Shown: piece by piece, positions 44,262 through 56,340 of the stretch
How the letters are laid out: each line of letters starts with the position of its first letter
Position numbering within the stretch: the first letter of the stretch is position 1
From: Hormiphora californensis
Lineage: Eukaryota > Ctenophora > Tentaculata > Cydippida > Pleurobrachiidae
Direction of reading: 5' to 3'
Length of the DNA: 64,000 bases
Assembly (NCBI GenBank): GCA_020137815.1
Contig: CM035350.1
Coordinates: 8,253,545-8,317,544 of the forward strand
Notes under the pieces: generated by a model
Database searches by the model: none
Told to the model about the DNA's origin: nothing
What the model saw: the letters and a program-made list of their open reading frames with translations, nothing else
Translations under genes and position numbers: made by a program

Positions 44262-45510
44262 TTGTAACCGAGTAACCATGGTTTTAATTTGTGTGACGCA
44301 TCGATGTGATAGTCACTTAAGTCAGATAAACAGACATAAAAACTATTTCTTTTTAAATCCGTTTCGTGTGTATTGTGTATCAAGAACAGAGACAAACCAA
44401 ATCGTTATTGGTTGTCCAAGAAATAATGTCGCGAGCCGATTTCTCCAACTTAACTCAACAATTTCGGTATACGACTTTTTCTAGCGCCTTGATCTAACCC
44501 TTGTCTGTATATAACAAGTGTCTGTTTTGAAAAATTTGATATTTGACGTCCCTTGGTGAACCCGGAAAAATTGCAAAAATTTTTGCCGCTGAACGAGATT
44601 TTCGTGCATGTTAAAAAAACTGCTATAGTTATTTAATCAAGCATCTGTAAGATTTTTAATGACATCAAGCTTGTTTATTAGACAAATATCTATCGTTTGA
44701 GTGGTGAATGAAGTCACAGATCCTATTTGTCTCGGAGCTATGGAGCTCTGAAAAATTTTGGTCAAAATCGGAAATTTTCACTTCCGGGATACTACAGGTT
44801 TGATTGGATTGGTGAATGATAAATTTTTTGATGGTAATTAATAGTCCCAACTAAGCTTTTAACCTTAGTTAAGTTAACTTTTGGCTTTGGTAAGGTTTTG
44901 AATTTGAGGTGAAAAAATGCGGTTTTTTGAAAGTCCCGATTTTTGGGTCCAAAATCGAGGTAAAATTTTTCGTTTTTTCACTTTTTTGGGGTAGATTTAC
45001 TAAGTTTGCCGTTTCCATAGAACGCGTCGAGACTAAAATCGCATGGGTACTATATCTTTGGACGATGGGCTATCGATTGACGCCATTTAGAGTTCTGGAA
45101 ACTTCAATGGCTTCCTTCCAGCGACGTTTTAAAGTTTGCAAAACTCCCGTTCAGCGGCAGAGCGACTTCCGGTGACAGATTACCCAAATACGGGCAATGA
45201 AAATATTAGTATGAAATTCTAAATGTGTTTTCCAGACGGGAAATTGTCTACTGAACAAGAAAGAACGCTAACTCATGCATTTCTACAAAAAATCGTAAGA
45301 CGACATTATTTCCTGGACAACCTAAATGTTTCATACATGTGAATACTATGTCTTTTTTGTGTTTTTCGACTAAACTGTACAGGGTGAAACTATTTTATTT
45401 ATGTTCTATGAACTTTGATCTTCTTCGTTTCAATTTTATTCCAACAATATCCCTCTAACCACACTATCTCCAATATAATATAGTAATTTAGGATTTAGAA
45501 AACCATTAAA
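44262..45510. other. Intergenic, AT-rich, no exon seen
   Basis: Three-prime flank of the kinesin gene and upstream region of the next gene. Only short frames without splice or family support. Confidence 0.6.
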
Positions 45511-46924
45511 ATGACACAGTATATGGGGACACTACCAAACTTTGGAGAGAGAAAGGGATCTCTGCTACTACGGTCAAACCAATGCAACTTTAGGAAAGGA
45601 GTTCTCAACACTAACTGGTATGCACAATTAATACATACAGTTGCAGTCCCAAACAATAGTTTTTATACTTACTCAATTTACCGCTGTATTTTAGCCGGAG
45701 CAGAATAATACCGTTACATTAATTTCTCAAAATTCAGGCTACACCCCTACTTCCTCCCTCTTTCTCTTATCTTTAAACTGTACTAACTTGATTCTCCACA
45801 CATTCAGGGATAAAATGCGGGAGGCGGAACCCAAGGATTATGATATCTCAAACCCTCGGAATTACAATCTTCACAAATCAACCTACAGGGGCGGATTTAG
45901 TTGCGTGATTTCTGGTAATGTAAGTGTGAAGCAGTACAGCATCCTATCTTCTGCCACCCCATTCCATGCACTTATCTCCCGTATTGTGCTGCTACCCAGC
46001 ACTCTTTATGCACGATTAAATATTCAACCTCCACTAACTAGTATTGCCCTCTCAGGAGAAAGCACCGATAAGTGAAATGAAGGAACGCATGTCGGATTGC
46101 CACAAAAAGGCCGATTTCGAAAAGAAAGAAATCCACAAACTCATGCTCGACTCTGATGCTTTCAAAACTGTCGATTGGGACAAGTAAGAAATAATATAAC
46201 TTTCAAATTATAACAGTAATTATGATTCGAGTAGACAATATCACTGCCTGTATTTGCCTGGCTAGACTGTGTTTCGGGCGCCCCGCCCCCGCCATCACAA
46301 TCCTTTACAAATGTAAAGGGAGGGTTAGAACATAACAAGCCTGTATAACTATAACATGGTTAACCCAGTTCCCTGTTCTAGGACTAACAAGCAAGCTCTG
46401 ACAAGGCATGCTCCCCATCACAACTCTCTCTTCCTGAATACCACGCACAAGGAAGACTTCAAAGCCCCTTACGGATTTATACCTAAACAAATCGTAAGTT
46501 CTATATAACTCGCCACCCAAACTGTACAAGATACACCCCAATATAACTCTGTTTCCAGTAGCTCTATTTCACAATGTTCCCTGACAGGAAAGTGTGTCGA
46601 TTAAACCCACGAAACAGTGGAGAAAGAGCCACAGTGAGCTGTATGACAGGTGTGATCACAGAAGGTGGGGGATCAACACATGGCAGGATGAATACAGGGT
46701 GCTCCGACCTGTTAGTGGTCCTTCTGTTGTCCTCAAGGTTAGTATACTAATAGTTATACTAGTAGTGATTTGGCCGTTCTTGCTTTGAAATATAATCTAT
46801 TTAATAGATGTATGTTGAATCATAATGCCCTTCTCTCTCTCAGGGTACCCCCATGTCGACACGGCGGACACTTCCCCTGATAACCAGTGCTCGCAAAACG
46901 TACAGGGCCAATATCTACCAATAG
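45511..46924 (+). CDS. Unrecognised basic 229-aa protein, six exons
   Basis: Exons 45511-45617, 45808-45919, 46056-46183, 46382-46493, 46588-46737 and 46844-46924 have consensus GT-AG borders and consistent phases, summing to 690 nt. The product is Lys/Arg/His-rich with no signal peptide, membrane segment or known domain. Readable landmarks are MTQYMGTLPNFGERKGSL at the start, KDYDISNPRNYNLHKSTY, ALTRHAPHHNSLFLNTT, WGINTWQDEYRVL, and RRTLPLITSARKTYRANIYQ at the end. Repeated short Tyr/Asn/Trp-containing basic motifs are the style of ciliary microtubule-associated proteins, but that is a guess; I do not recognise the family. Confidence 0.75.
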
Positions 46925-46979
46925 ATGCCAGATAAAGAGGGCGATACGTCAATTGCAGAGAGTCAAGAACTGTTATAAT

Positions 46980-47095
46980 ACCGGCTGGATTGGTATCGAA
47001 GACACCTCACACTCTGTTCGCGGCCTTCGTTTGGCGTGCTTCGCACGCCGCGCCGGCAAGGGAGGGGTAACTTCGTTACCAACCGGCTGGATTGG
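46980..47095. repeat. Dispersed repeat copy
   Basis: This stretch (ATTGGTATCGAAGACACCTC through AAGGGAGGGGTAACTTCGTT) recurs in inverted, diverged form at about 62646-62735. It contains the hairpin GGCGTGCTTCGCACGCC. Confidence 0.65.
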
Positions 47096-47460
47096 TGGTG
47101 AATTATAGTAGCGATAGAAGTAGCGATAGAATGACAATAATATTGATTTATAATGCTTTAGTATAGCTGCTGTAAAATAGTAAGTTAATGAATTGTAGCT
47201 GTTATGTGAAGTTAAATATTTTAGTATGTAGTGGGATATAATGTGTTACATGACAAATTGTGCTGAACTGAATGTGATTTTATACTCCACAAGCTAGTGA
47301 GTTTGCTCTGATTGAATTCTTTTTGATAGATGTAGTATGTCCAGATCAAGAAGGCTCAGACATCCCCTGAATAGCCTATATAGCAAGCTATTACGATCTG
47401 ATGACCTCTAAGAGTTGAACTCTCTGTTTACACTCGATCTGTCATGATCGCCGAGGTTTC

Positions 47461-47474
47461 GTTACTATGGCAAC
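47461..47474. promoter_or_regulatory. X-box-like site (RFX)
   Basis: GTTACTATGGCAAC departs from the RFX consensus at one position. It lies between the 3' ends of two genes, so a promoter role is doubtful. Confidence 0.3.
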
Positions 47475-47960
47475 CTTTTGGTGTTGCGTTTGTGTGGGGC
47501 GCGGTAACTCTGATCTGATGAAAGTGCAGCATGTCAGTTCAGTGCGCGTCCGCGCGCTCTTCTCCATGCATTTGCGGCAACCCGAATGCTGAATCTGCGG
47601 CAACACTGTGCCAGCCGCCAGCCGTGTTTTTGTTCCGATTGATGTTGTGACAGATTGTGTCAGACAAAACAAAGATAGTAATGAAACTCGACTACTCCCT
47701 CACGACTCATCCAAAATAATGCTACAAAACAAAAGACTGAATTTATTGATATCAAAATACAATTACAAATCAATATAGAAATATGTACTTGCATGCCCAT
47801 ATATATTAATATATTGTTAGAATAGTCATTTTATATTCAGTTGAAACTCTCAAATGGTTTAAAATTCTCTGACACAAGGGTAAAAACGTAAAAAAAGGAA
47901 CAAAAAATGTCAAGTTTGAGAAGAAATAAATTGTCAATTTCCAAAATAAATTATCCCATA

Positions 47961-50900
47961 TCATTGCGTACAGCATGTTTTATAGCTGTTCTCAATTGAT
48001 CTCTGGCAACAGTCACACTTTTCAAGGCGAACCAACTTATCTGCTATCAACTGAAAGAAACGGGTTAGAAGTAGGAATGTGTAGGTACACGCTGTATGGC
48101 GGCGCCATACCAGTGCGCTCAGATGGGTCGCGGCGCCAGACAGGGTACACGCAGGACGTAAATCACGCAAAGATACTTGGACACCCTGTACAATTGTAAA
48201 CACATACTAAATTCATTACTAAATTCTGAGTCCAGACTGTCTCGCGTTGTTCGACAGCCTGAACAAGGCAACTGCACGAACCTTTTCCATTTTATCGTTT
48301 TGCAGATTCAACTTTCTCTCATCTAACATCATTTTGGCGAGAAGGCGGAAAGTCTGAAAATGAGTAGTTTGGTGATCTGCGTGATATCGTTCCCCCAATG
48401 CATGATCTTTGTGCAATGTGCAGTAGTCAGTTTAATCGTGGTTTGAGTAGTATTATGGGGTGACTAAATCTGCATGCTATATGATTCAACCATGACCTTA
48501 TCATGACCTATAACACTGTCACCTTACCGATCGAACGTTGATATTCTCTTTAGCACTGCTCTCCATAAATGGGGCGTTCAGTCGACTCGAAACCTAGAGA
48601 AGGATAATCAAGGGTCAAAATATTGAATTGACAACAGACTGAGACAGTGCATGTACATCTATTACAATCAGTACACATCGAGTTCGAACAATACAATTTC
48701 ACACTGACCGAAGCACATAGTTTGGTAACCTGTAGGCACTTACCATTAAACCATCCTCAACTGGAACCAGCCGGTTTGCTATATCACACTTATTCCCTAT
48801 TATTAGGACTCTTGTTTGAGGCGGGCAGTATCTTTCTATGTCGCTCTGCCATTGTAAGATACTCCGATAAGAAGTCTCACAGTCCACTGAGTACATCAGT
48901 ATCACTCCCTGGAAACAAGTGGATTGTGCTAAAGAAACAGGCGGTATTAGGAAACGTATAATAAATTATAAAAGAGTCTGTCAAAGTAACATTAATAAGT
49001 TGAAAAATGAGGAAGTTTTGTTTTCTCCTTCAGGCTGGACAAAATGAGTAGACGGGGTTTTTATTGTAGCGTTCTTCTACAATAAAACCCCCGTCTACTC
49101 ATTTTGTCCAGCCGCAAGGAGAAAACAAAACTTCCTCACTGATATGCGGCTAATAAACAATCAACCGATCCTTATTCTCTAAGTTGAAAAAGGCATGGTT
49201 ACTGTTATACAACAACGTCCACACAAGTTTTAGTGACACTTCACAGGCGTTATATTGTCAATCGAAAACCAGAAAACCGGAAAAACTTTTCCGAAAGTCA
49301 GAAGTTTTCTCGTCAAACAGTGCTGAGGTCGTGACAAGCAATGATATGCGCGCGACCCTCTCCATCTCTATGTTTTCGCGCGTTACATTAACGTCTCACC
49401 ACATTGAACCACGAGCTGATCATCATCAACTGCTGCAGCTATCTTTGTAGAAACTTCAAACTATGGCGGTAAAAACCCGAGCCGGTCTTCCCTAGATAAT
49501 TACACTCTCAGGTGTTGAACAATTGCGAATGGTGTGTGTAATGTATGTGAGAGGTTCTAGGGCAGGTGAGTAGAACTTCGCTCCTAATAAAAGGCTGCAA
49601 TAAAAGGCTGCAGAAAAAGGCTGCAGAAAAAGGCTGCAGTAAAAGGCTGCAGTAAAAGGCTGCAGAAAAAGGCTGCAGAAAAAGGCTGCAGTAAAAGGCT
49701 GCAGGAAAAGGCTGCAGAAAAAGGCTGCAGAAAAAGGCTGCAGTAAAAGGCTGCAGAAAAAGGCTGCAGAAAAAGGCTGCAAGGGATCACGTATCCAACC
49801 AGACTAAAGCGTGGGATAGACCGAATAGTCTTCCCCTAATAGTGTTTCGTATCACGTATCGGCTGTAAAGAGACCGAATCACCCTCCCCTAATTATAGTG
49901 ATTCGTGTCACGTATCCAACTAGACCATAGGCGATAGAGAGACCGAGATAGAGAGCAAGTACGAGTGAGAACTGAATGAGTGAAAAATCAGAATCACGGT
50001 ATGGTATCACGACTCACGTACCATGGTATCCTCTAATGAAAAGCGGTTACCAATTGACAATGAGACCTCATCGGTCCCGATACGTGATTCTCTACCGCTA
50101 TCCCACCGCTATGTATTCTCCATTAGTCTTTCCGTATCGATCCACGATTCAGTAGAGGTAGTCAGTAACTACTGAGAGTGTTGGTCTAATGAGGTAGAAA
50201 ACGGCCGAAATCTCGAGTTCGCTTTTCGTGATTTTAGCACTAGAGTCCGCTTACCGATCTATTGATTGAGCGTGTAGCACAATGAGTGCTACACGCACTC
50301 ACAATATGACAGGTGAACCACCCAACCACTTGGTTCACCTATCATAGTTTCTACCTCATTAGACCAACACTTTCAGTAGTTACTGACTACCTCTACTGAA
50401 TCGTGGATCGATACGGAAAGACTAATGGAGAATACATAGCGGTGGGATAGCGGTAGAGAATCACGTATCGGGACCGATGAGGTCTCATTGTCAATTGGTA
50501 ACCGCTTTTCATTAGAGGATACCATGGTACGTGAGTCGTGATACCATACCGTGATTCTGATTTTTCACTCATTCAGTTCTCACTCGTACTCGCTCTCTAT
50601 CTCGGTCTCTCTATCGCCTATGGTCTAGTTGGATACGTGACACGAATCACTATAATTAGGGGAGGGTGATTCGGTCTCTTTACAGCCGATACGTGATACG
50701 AAACACTATTAGGGGAAGACTATTCGGTCTATCCCACGCTTTAGTCTGGTTGGATACGTGATCCCTTGCAGCCTTTTTCTGCAGCCTTTTTCTGCAGCCT
50801 TTTTCTGCAGCCTTTTACTGCAGCCTTTTTCTGCAGCCTTTTTCTGCAGCCTTTTACTGCAGCCTTTTACTGCAGCCTTTTACTGCAGCCTTTTTCTGCA

Positions 50901-51467
50901 GCCTTTTATTGCAGCCTTTTATTAGGAGCGAAGTTCTACTCACCTGCCGGTTCTAGCTAATGGGGTTGTAACAATATCACTCGATTCATGGCGGCATGTG
51001 ATGCAAATATGTGAGTCATATGAGAAAGGGCGAACACTTCTTTCTTTTCTTCAATAACCCCTCCCTGAGTGTCTGCGTTATCATGACTCTGTACACAATG
51101 AATAATGAATAAGGCCGAGGGGAGGGAGAGAAAAGGAGGGACAGCAAGACAAAAGGAGACAACTCCAATCACAAAGCAGAACCCTCTTTTCTGTTCATCT
51201 CACGAGACTCTATAGTGCCCAGCAATTGTGATTGCCCAGCTTTGTTATGAATTAAGAACCACCAGTCAACAAATTTTAAAAGTCTTCTGTCGATGTAAGA
51301 CTGTAATTGTTATGTCTGTCAGTTCTCTGTATATCATACCTGGGCATTTCTGAAGTGATTTCTCGTCAGTGTTCTGTACCTTTCCTGTCCGGCGGTATCC
51401 CTGAGAGAAAATATTGGGTTGGAACAGGGATAATAGAGATGTTGAAAATAACATAAAGAGAGAGAGA

Positions 51468-51516
<49 letters not shown>

Positions 51517-52309
51517 ATGCTGCGATAGCAGCGATCGTCTCTCCTCTCTCCTCTCTCTCTCTCTCTCTGCTCTATCTCTCTTCTCTCTCTCTGCTCTCTC
51601 TCTCGATCTTCTCTCTCTCTTCTCTGCTCTTCTCTCCATCTTCGCTCTCTTACTCTCTCTCTTTAAAAGGGTGAAACCTTTTTCCCCCTTTAATTTATTT
51701 TTGGGGGGGTTTTTCCCCCTTTTCTCCCCCCCCCTTTTTTTCCTTTTTCTCCCCCCCCCCTTTTTTATTTTTTTGGGGCTTTTCCTTTAAATTTTTTTTT
51801 CCCCTTTTTTGGGGTTCCCCCCCGGGTTTTTTCTTTTTCCAAATTTTTCCCTTTTTCCCTTTTTTTCCCCCTTTTTTTCTTTTTTTTGGGGGTTTTCCTT
51901 TTTCCCTTTTTTTTTTCCGGGGTTTTCCCCCCACCCCTTTTTTGGATTTTCTTTTTTTCCTTTTTGGGGGAAATTTTTTTTCTATTAAGGGGTTTTTTGG
52001 GTTTTTTAAAAAGGAATTTTTAGTGGGTTTTTTAACCTGGGTTTTAGGTTTTTATTTTTTTCCCTGGGGGGGGGTTCCCTTTGGGGGGTTTTTCCCTTTA
52101 AGTTAAAACCTCTGGGGGGGGGGAAAAAAAAGGGGGGGGGGGGCCCCCCGGGGGGGGCTTTTCCCCTGTGTTTTTTTGTTTTTTCTTTTTTTTTCCCTTC
52201 CCCCCCCCCCGGGGTTTTTCCCTTTCCCCCTTCTTTTTTTTTCCCTTTCCTCCCCCCTTTTTCCTTTTCCCCCCAAACTTTTTTCCCCTTCCCTTTTCCC
52301 CCCCCCTTC

Positions 52310-52359
<50 letters not shown>

Positions 52360-53812
52360 TTTTTTTTTTTTTTTGGGGGGTTTTTGTTTTTTTTTTTTTT
52401 TTCCCCCTGGAAACAAAAAACTTTCGCGGGGCCTTTTTTTTAAAAGAATTTTAGTTTTTTTTTTAACCCCAAAATTTTAAACCCCCAAATAAAAAAAAAA
52501 CCCCCCCAAACAAAAATTTAAGTAAACCAAAATACCCGGTCATTGTTATTAAAAAATTTTCCAAATGTTAAAAAGGGGTGGGGTTTTTTATAATCAGTCT
52601 CGTCTTCTTGTAGTCAATTCCTGAATGGGGTCAAAGAGAGCTGTGCAAGGGAAAAGAGAATGTTTCAACTGAATAACTACTTTTCAAACCCTCTTTTTTC
52701 TTCCACGTTCCCTCTCTTTCCTTTTAAAAGACTTCCTTTGAAACCTTTTTCCCCCCTAAAGTTAAATTTTCCTTTTTCCAATTCTTCTCTTAACCAAATT
52801 TTTTCCCAAAAATTTTCCATTTTTTTCGCCCCTTTTTTTCCCTTTTTAAACCCTTTTTTTTCCCCCTTTTTTCCCTTTTCCTAATTTTTCAAACGATCCC
52901 TTTTTTCCTTTTTTCTTTTATCTCCCCCCTTAATTTTTCCCCCTTTTTTTTTAGTTTTTAATTTGTAATAACTATCTACACCAGGGCGGCTTTCAGCAAC
53001 TTGGCCCCAGTTAAAGTTAACAGCGAAATATTTGGGGGAAAGGGGTCTTAAAATTTTAGTCGGGGGTTTTAGCCCCATTTTAAAAAGCAAAGCTAACAAT
53101 TTTGTTGTTTTACCGACAAAACTAATGGGGGGGCCGGGGGGACAATGAGTGATTGTAAAGATTGAGATACAGTTGGTGTACTATTTAAAGCTATGCACAC
53201 GGTCACTAACCACTGTTACTACTGACTGTAGCCCAGACTAATGACCTCATATCCGTGCTGCTACACCCCCTCCTACTCCATCTCATATGCTACACCCCCA
53301 CCCTCCACGAGATGGACCACTCCATCCCATATTTGACCCAACTAAATGGTTTTTTACCTATGGTTGTAGAAAGATTGGAGGCGAACTTGCTTTCGGTAAA
53401 CTGAACCAAGAGTGAACTTTTACCTACTCCACTGTCACCTAAGAATAAGTTAAAAAATGTCATGAAATGGGGGTTGGGGAATACAAATGAAAGAAAATAT
53501 TCTCTTGGCATCCTTGGTATTTAACACGCTTGGTAGCTCAGCTTGATAGCTCAGCTTGTAACAAAAGTTAAACACTCGTACCCTCTCAACACCTTACCCA
53601 GCGAGAATTAGCTTAATCAACCGTTCTCTCACCACTTTTCTCTTCTTGCTTTCTCACCCATCCCGTCTCTCTCCATCTAGATGGAGAGAGATGCATCCGT
53701 ATCTCTCTCCCTCAACATGTGTCTCGCCTTGTGACAGCCTCTCTCTCTCTTCCTACAACACCCCCTTCTTACCTAGAAGGATAACTTTAAAGCGAGTTAC
53801 GTCATCCAGCAT
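47961..53812 (-). CDS. Rab-type small GTPase, 8 exons, one exon lost in damaged sequence
   Basis: Exons: 53812-53773, 53438-53358, then an exon starting at 52620 that runs into unreadable sequence, 51400-51340, 48908-48744, 48593-48528, 48353-48282, 48050-47961. The start (MLDDVTRFKVILLG) joins GDSGVGKSS, the P-loop. Exon 3 begins IDYKKTRLI after STTIG, the switch I/beta-2 position, and its remainder is lost. Exon 4 gives DTAGQERYRTLTRNHF (switch II, catalytic Gln present). NKCD and ESSAKEN, the guanine-specificity loops, follow. The C-terminal tail is long and ends KTCCTQ, a CCXX prenylation motif as in Rabs, with an extra CDCC cluster. A membrane-trafficking switch is inferred. Subfamily not assigned. 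Phases agree on all readable junctions. Confidence 0.85.
49008..49138. repeat. 131-bp near-perfect hairpin in Rab intron
   Basis: Arms 49008-49069 and 49077-49138 are reverse complements with a few mismatches (CTTCAGGC versus GCCGCAAG region) and a 7-nt loop. No target duplication was seen. Confidence 0.9.
49561..50948. mobile_element. 1.4-kb foldback element with 13-bp minisatellite arms
   Basis: Termini GGCAGGTGAGTAGAAC and GTTCTACTCACCTGCC are flanked by an 8-bp duplication GGTTCTAG (49553-49560, 50949-50956). Arms of about 640 and 600 bp (49561-50200, 50351-50948) are near-identical. Just inside each end is an array of a 13-bp unit GGCTGCAGAAAAA or GGCTGCAGTAAAA, with somewhat different copy number on the two sides. 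The roughly 150-bp centre contains two more small hairpins. No transposase frame. An 8-bp target duplication fits hAT-like or related mobilisation. It lies in the same Rab intron (48909-51339). Confidence 0.92.
51468..51660. repeat. GA then CT simple-sequence stretch
   Basis: A GA run (51468-51520) followed by CT-rich interrupted sequence leads into the damaged block. Confidence 0.8.
51660..53120. other. Damaged or low-quality sequence block
   Basis: From about 51660 to 52550 the sequence collapses into long T, G, C and A homopolymers unlike anything around it. A semi-readable island (about 52560-52660) holds the start of Rab exon 3. Distortion resumes to about 53120. The Rab frame is consistent on both sides, so real gene sequence has been replaced or garbled here. 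Confidence 0.8.
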
Positions 53813-54829
53813 CCTCGACTCCTCCTGCCTCTCATGTGTCGAGCTACGTTAAAATACAACTTGTTAAACAGCTATTACTGTCTCAAAATGAAGAGGAGAG
53901 GGGAGAGAACCAAATACGCTACTAGGAGGATGAGATAGCAGCAGTGCAGTATTATACTGAAGCAGTAGTGACTTGTAAAATGTAACACGGTCAAGCCAAC
54001 ACGCATCCAGACATTGTGGAAATAGCAATATTTCTGTATCTTAAAATGAATTCAAACTCACTAAATTAGCACACCAAGACTATTGGCATTGAATATAATA
54101 TGATACTGACGGTGCCCGGTGGCACTTGGCAGCGCTAAAGATAAATATTAGGGGAAGTTCATCTCTTTTCTTGACCTGTGCTTTTGTCCACTTTTGACCA
54201 CATCATACTTTTGACTTCACCATACAAGCTAAGCCCTGGTCAAACCAAGTTCTTAGTTCAACTTACAAATAAAGTTTAGAGGGTAACAATTGCTAAAATA
54301 CTACTACCAGTATAGAGTGAGACAATGAGGCCGACAGTTCAAGGCCGAGAAGAATCACGTACAACTCGGCCACAAAACTAATCTAAATATCACTTTGTTT
54401 TCTTTGAATCATCAGATGGGTAGGTAACTGTTCATTCTTGGAATCTCTCTCTTCTTCCTAGATCAATATATCACGAAGCTCTCAAAAAGAATTTGAGAAA
54501 ACACAAAATTCCATCTCGGGACATGTCTATGTTATTTCCTGAGAGCCCATTAATTCTCAGTATATGCTGAGTGCTATCTGATTGATTGATGGAAATACAT
54601 GCTGCCTGATCAGATGTGTACGATGCAAGAAAAACATTGAGAGCCGTTCAGATCACGACCCTAGTAATGCAGATGAATTCTTGGGACCCGTTTTTCTAGC
54701 GAAAAGTGAACGTGTATCGCTAGTAAAACTGCTTTCTACTGGGCGGTCCTGTGTAAAGGTTGTGTGTATACGAAGTATCGAGGAGTGCAAGCCACTTACG
54801 TCTCCAGCTGCTGTATCGACATAGTTAGA

Positions 54830-54881
<52 letters not shown>

Positions 54882-55020
54882 AGACGATCGTGAGATACGT
54901 CAGAGCGTAGAGCAACGCTAGCGATGTGCTCTCCGAGGCTAATGCAGCGTAGCTAGCCTGAAGGCCAAGAGATGCGACTCTCTCTCTCTTCCGAAACTAT
55001 TGGGGTTTAAGCATTTAATA
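53813..55020. other. Interval without supported exons
   Basis: Upstream flank of the Rab gene. It includes a (GA)n tract (54833-54878) and, at 54060-54400, the clean original of the distorted block that follows. Confidence 0.55.
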
Positions 55021-56340
55021 AACCCCATAGGTATAATGAAATTTCCCTTTGAAAATATGAAAAAGGGCCCTGCCTGGTGGGGCACTTGGGCCAAAGTTTA
55101 AACTTTAGGGGAGTTTCAATCTTCTCTTGACCTGGGCTTTTGACTCCTTTTGACCAAAAAAATGCCTTATTTTTTTTTGCCCCCCTTACTTTTTTCCCGG
55201 GGGAAAAACCCCCAACCCCAAATACACCTAACCCTATAAACCATTAAAAAAATAAATTTTTAAAAGGGAAAATTTGCAAAATTTTCCTCCCATTTGGGGA
55301 AAATGGGGCCACTTGGGCCCGGGGAAGTTTCCCTTCAACCCCGGCCAAAAAACTAATTAAAAATATACCCCTTTCCCCCTTTTTCGTTTTTAATTCTTTT
55401 CAGAGGGGAGGTTTTTTCCCCTTTCCCCCCGGGGAATCGCCCCTCCTTTCCTTTTTTTATACCCCTTTCCCCCCCCCGAGCGAAAAAACCCCCCCCCCCC
55501 CAAAATTCCCCCCAGCCCCCCATGCCCAGGAACCCCTGGGGAACCCCCCCTTAACACCCAGGATAGGCTAGGCAACCCTGAAAAGAGGAAATAAAAATGG
55601 CTTCCTAAAAGAGGTACAAAAAAAAGGAAAAACAGAGAGGGCGGATTAAAAGATAAAAAAATCCCCCCCTTAAATGCAAGGAGAAATTTTTGGGGGCGGG
55701 CCGGCCCAACCCTCCCCGAAAAGGAGAGCCCGTAGGCAAAGAAACTGCCAGGCCGGGGGGCCGGGGGGAAAAAGGGTGGAAAAAAGAAAAAAAAGGGAAG
55801 GGGAAAAAAAGCAAGGCCCCCCGGGGCGGCGAAAAAAGGGAAAGAGGGGGAAAAGAGAGGGGGGAAGTTTCGGGGGGAAAAAGGGGGAGAAGCCGGGCAA
55901 GAGGGAGGGGGGAGAAAAGGGGAAAGAGAGAGGGGAGAGAGAGAGGGGGAGGCGAGGAAAAAGAAAAAGCGAGCGGAGGAGGGGAGAGAGACGGAAGGGG
56001 GGAGGGGAGAGGAGGGGAGGGGGGAGAAAAAGAAAAGGAGAGAAGAAGAAGAGGGGGAGAGAAGAGAGGGGAGGGGGGGGGGGGGAGGGAAAGAGAGAGA
56101 AAAGGGAGAAAAAAAGAGAGGGAGGGAGGAAAGAAGAAAGAGAAAAGGGGGGAAAAGAGGAGAGAGAAAAAGGGGGGGGAAAGGGGAAAAGGGGGGAGAG
56201 AGAGAAAAGGAAAAAGGGGAGAGAGAAAATAAGGGGAGAGGAAAAGAGGGGAGAGAGAGAGAGAGAGAGAGAGAGAAGCACGGAGGCCAAGTAACAGGAT
56301 TAATGTAAAGGGGGGAAGGCCCCCCCCTCAAAAAGGGTAA
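55020..56340. other. Damaged block; start is a distorted copy of 54060-54400
   Basis: Homopolymer-inflated sequence. Its first part keeps the order of landmarks found at 54060-54400: GGTGCCCGGTGGCACTTGG becomes GGCCCTGCCTGGTGGGGCAC, and TTCTCTTGACCTG then TTTTGAC then TTTTGACCA recur in series. The rest is G/A-rich low-complexity sequence in which long open frames are artefacts. Confidence 0.75.

Larger units (their letters stand above)
46925..47960. other. Intergenic between convergent genes
   Basis: Holds the dispersed repeat at 46980-47095 and an X-box-like site at 47461. No exon seen. Confidence 0.6.

Noticed and set aside
49492-50960. Frames repeating AAFFCSLFLQPF
   Set aside because: Translation of the 13-bp minisatellite in the foldback element; period 13 cycles through all frames.
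52006-52454. Lys- and Phe-rich frames
   Set aside because: Translations of poly-T/poly-A/poly-G runs in the damaged block.
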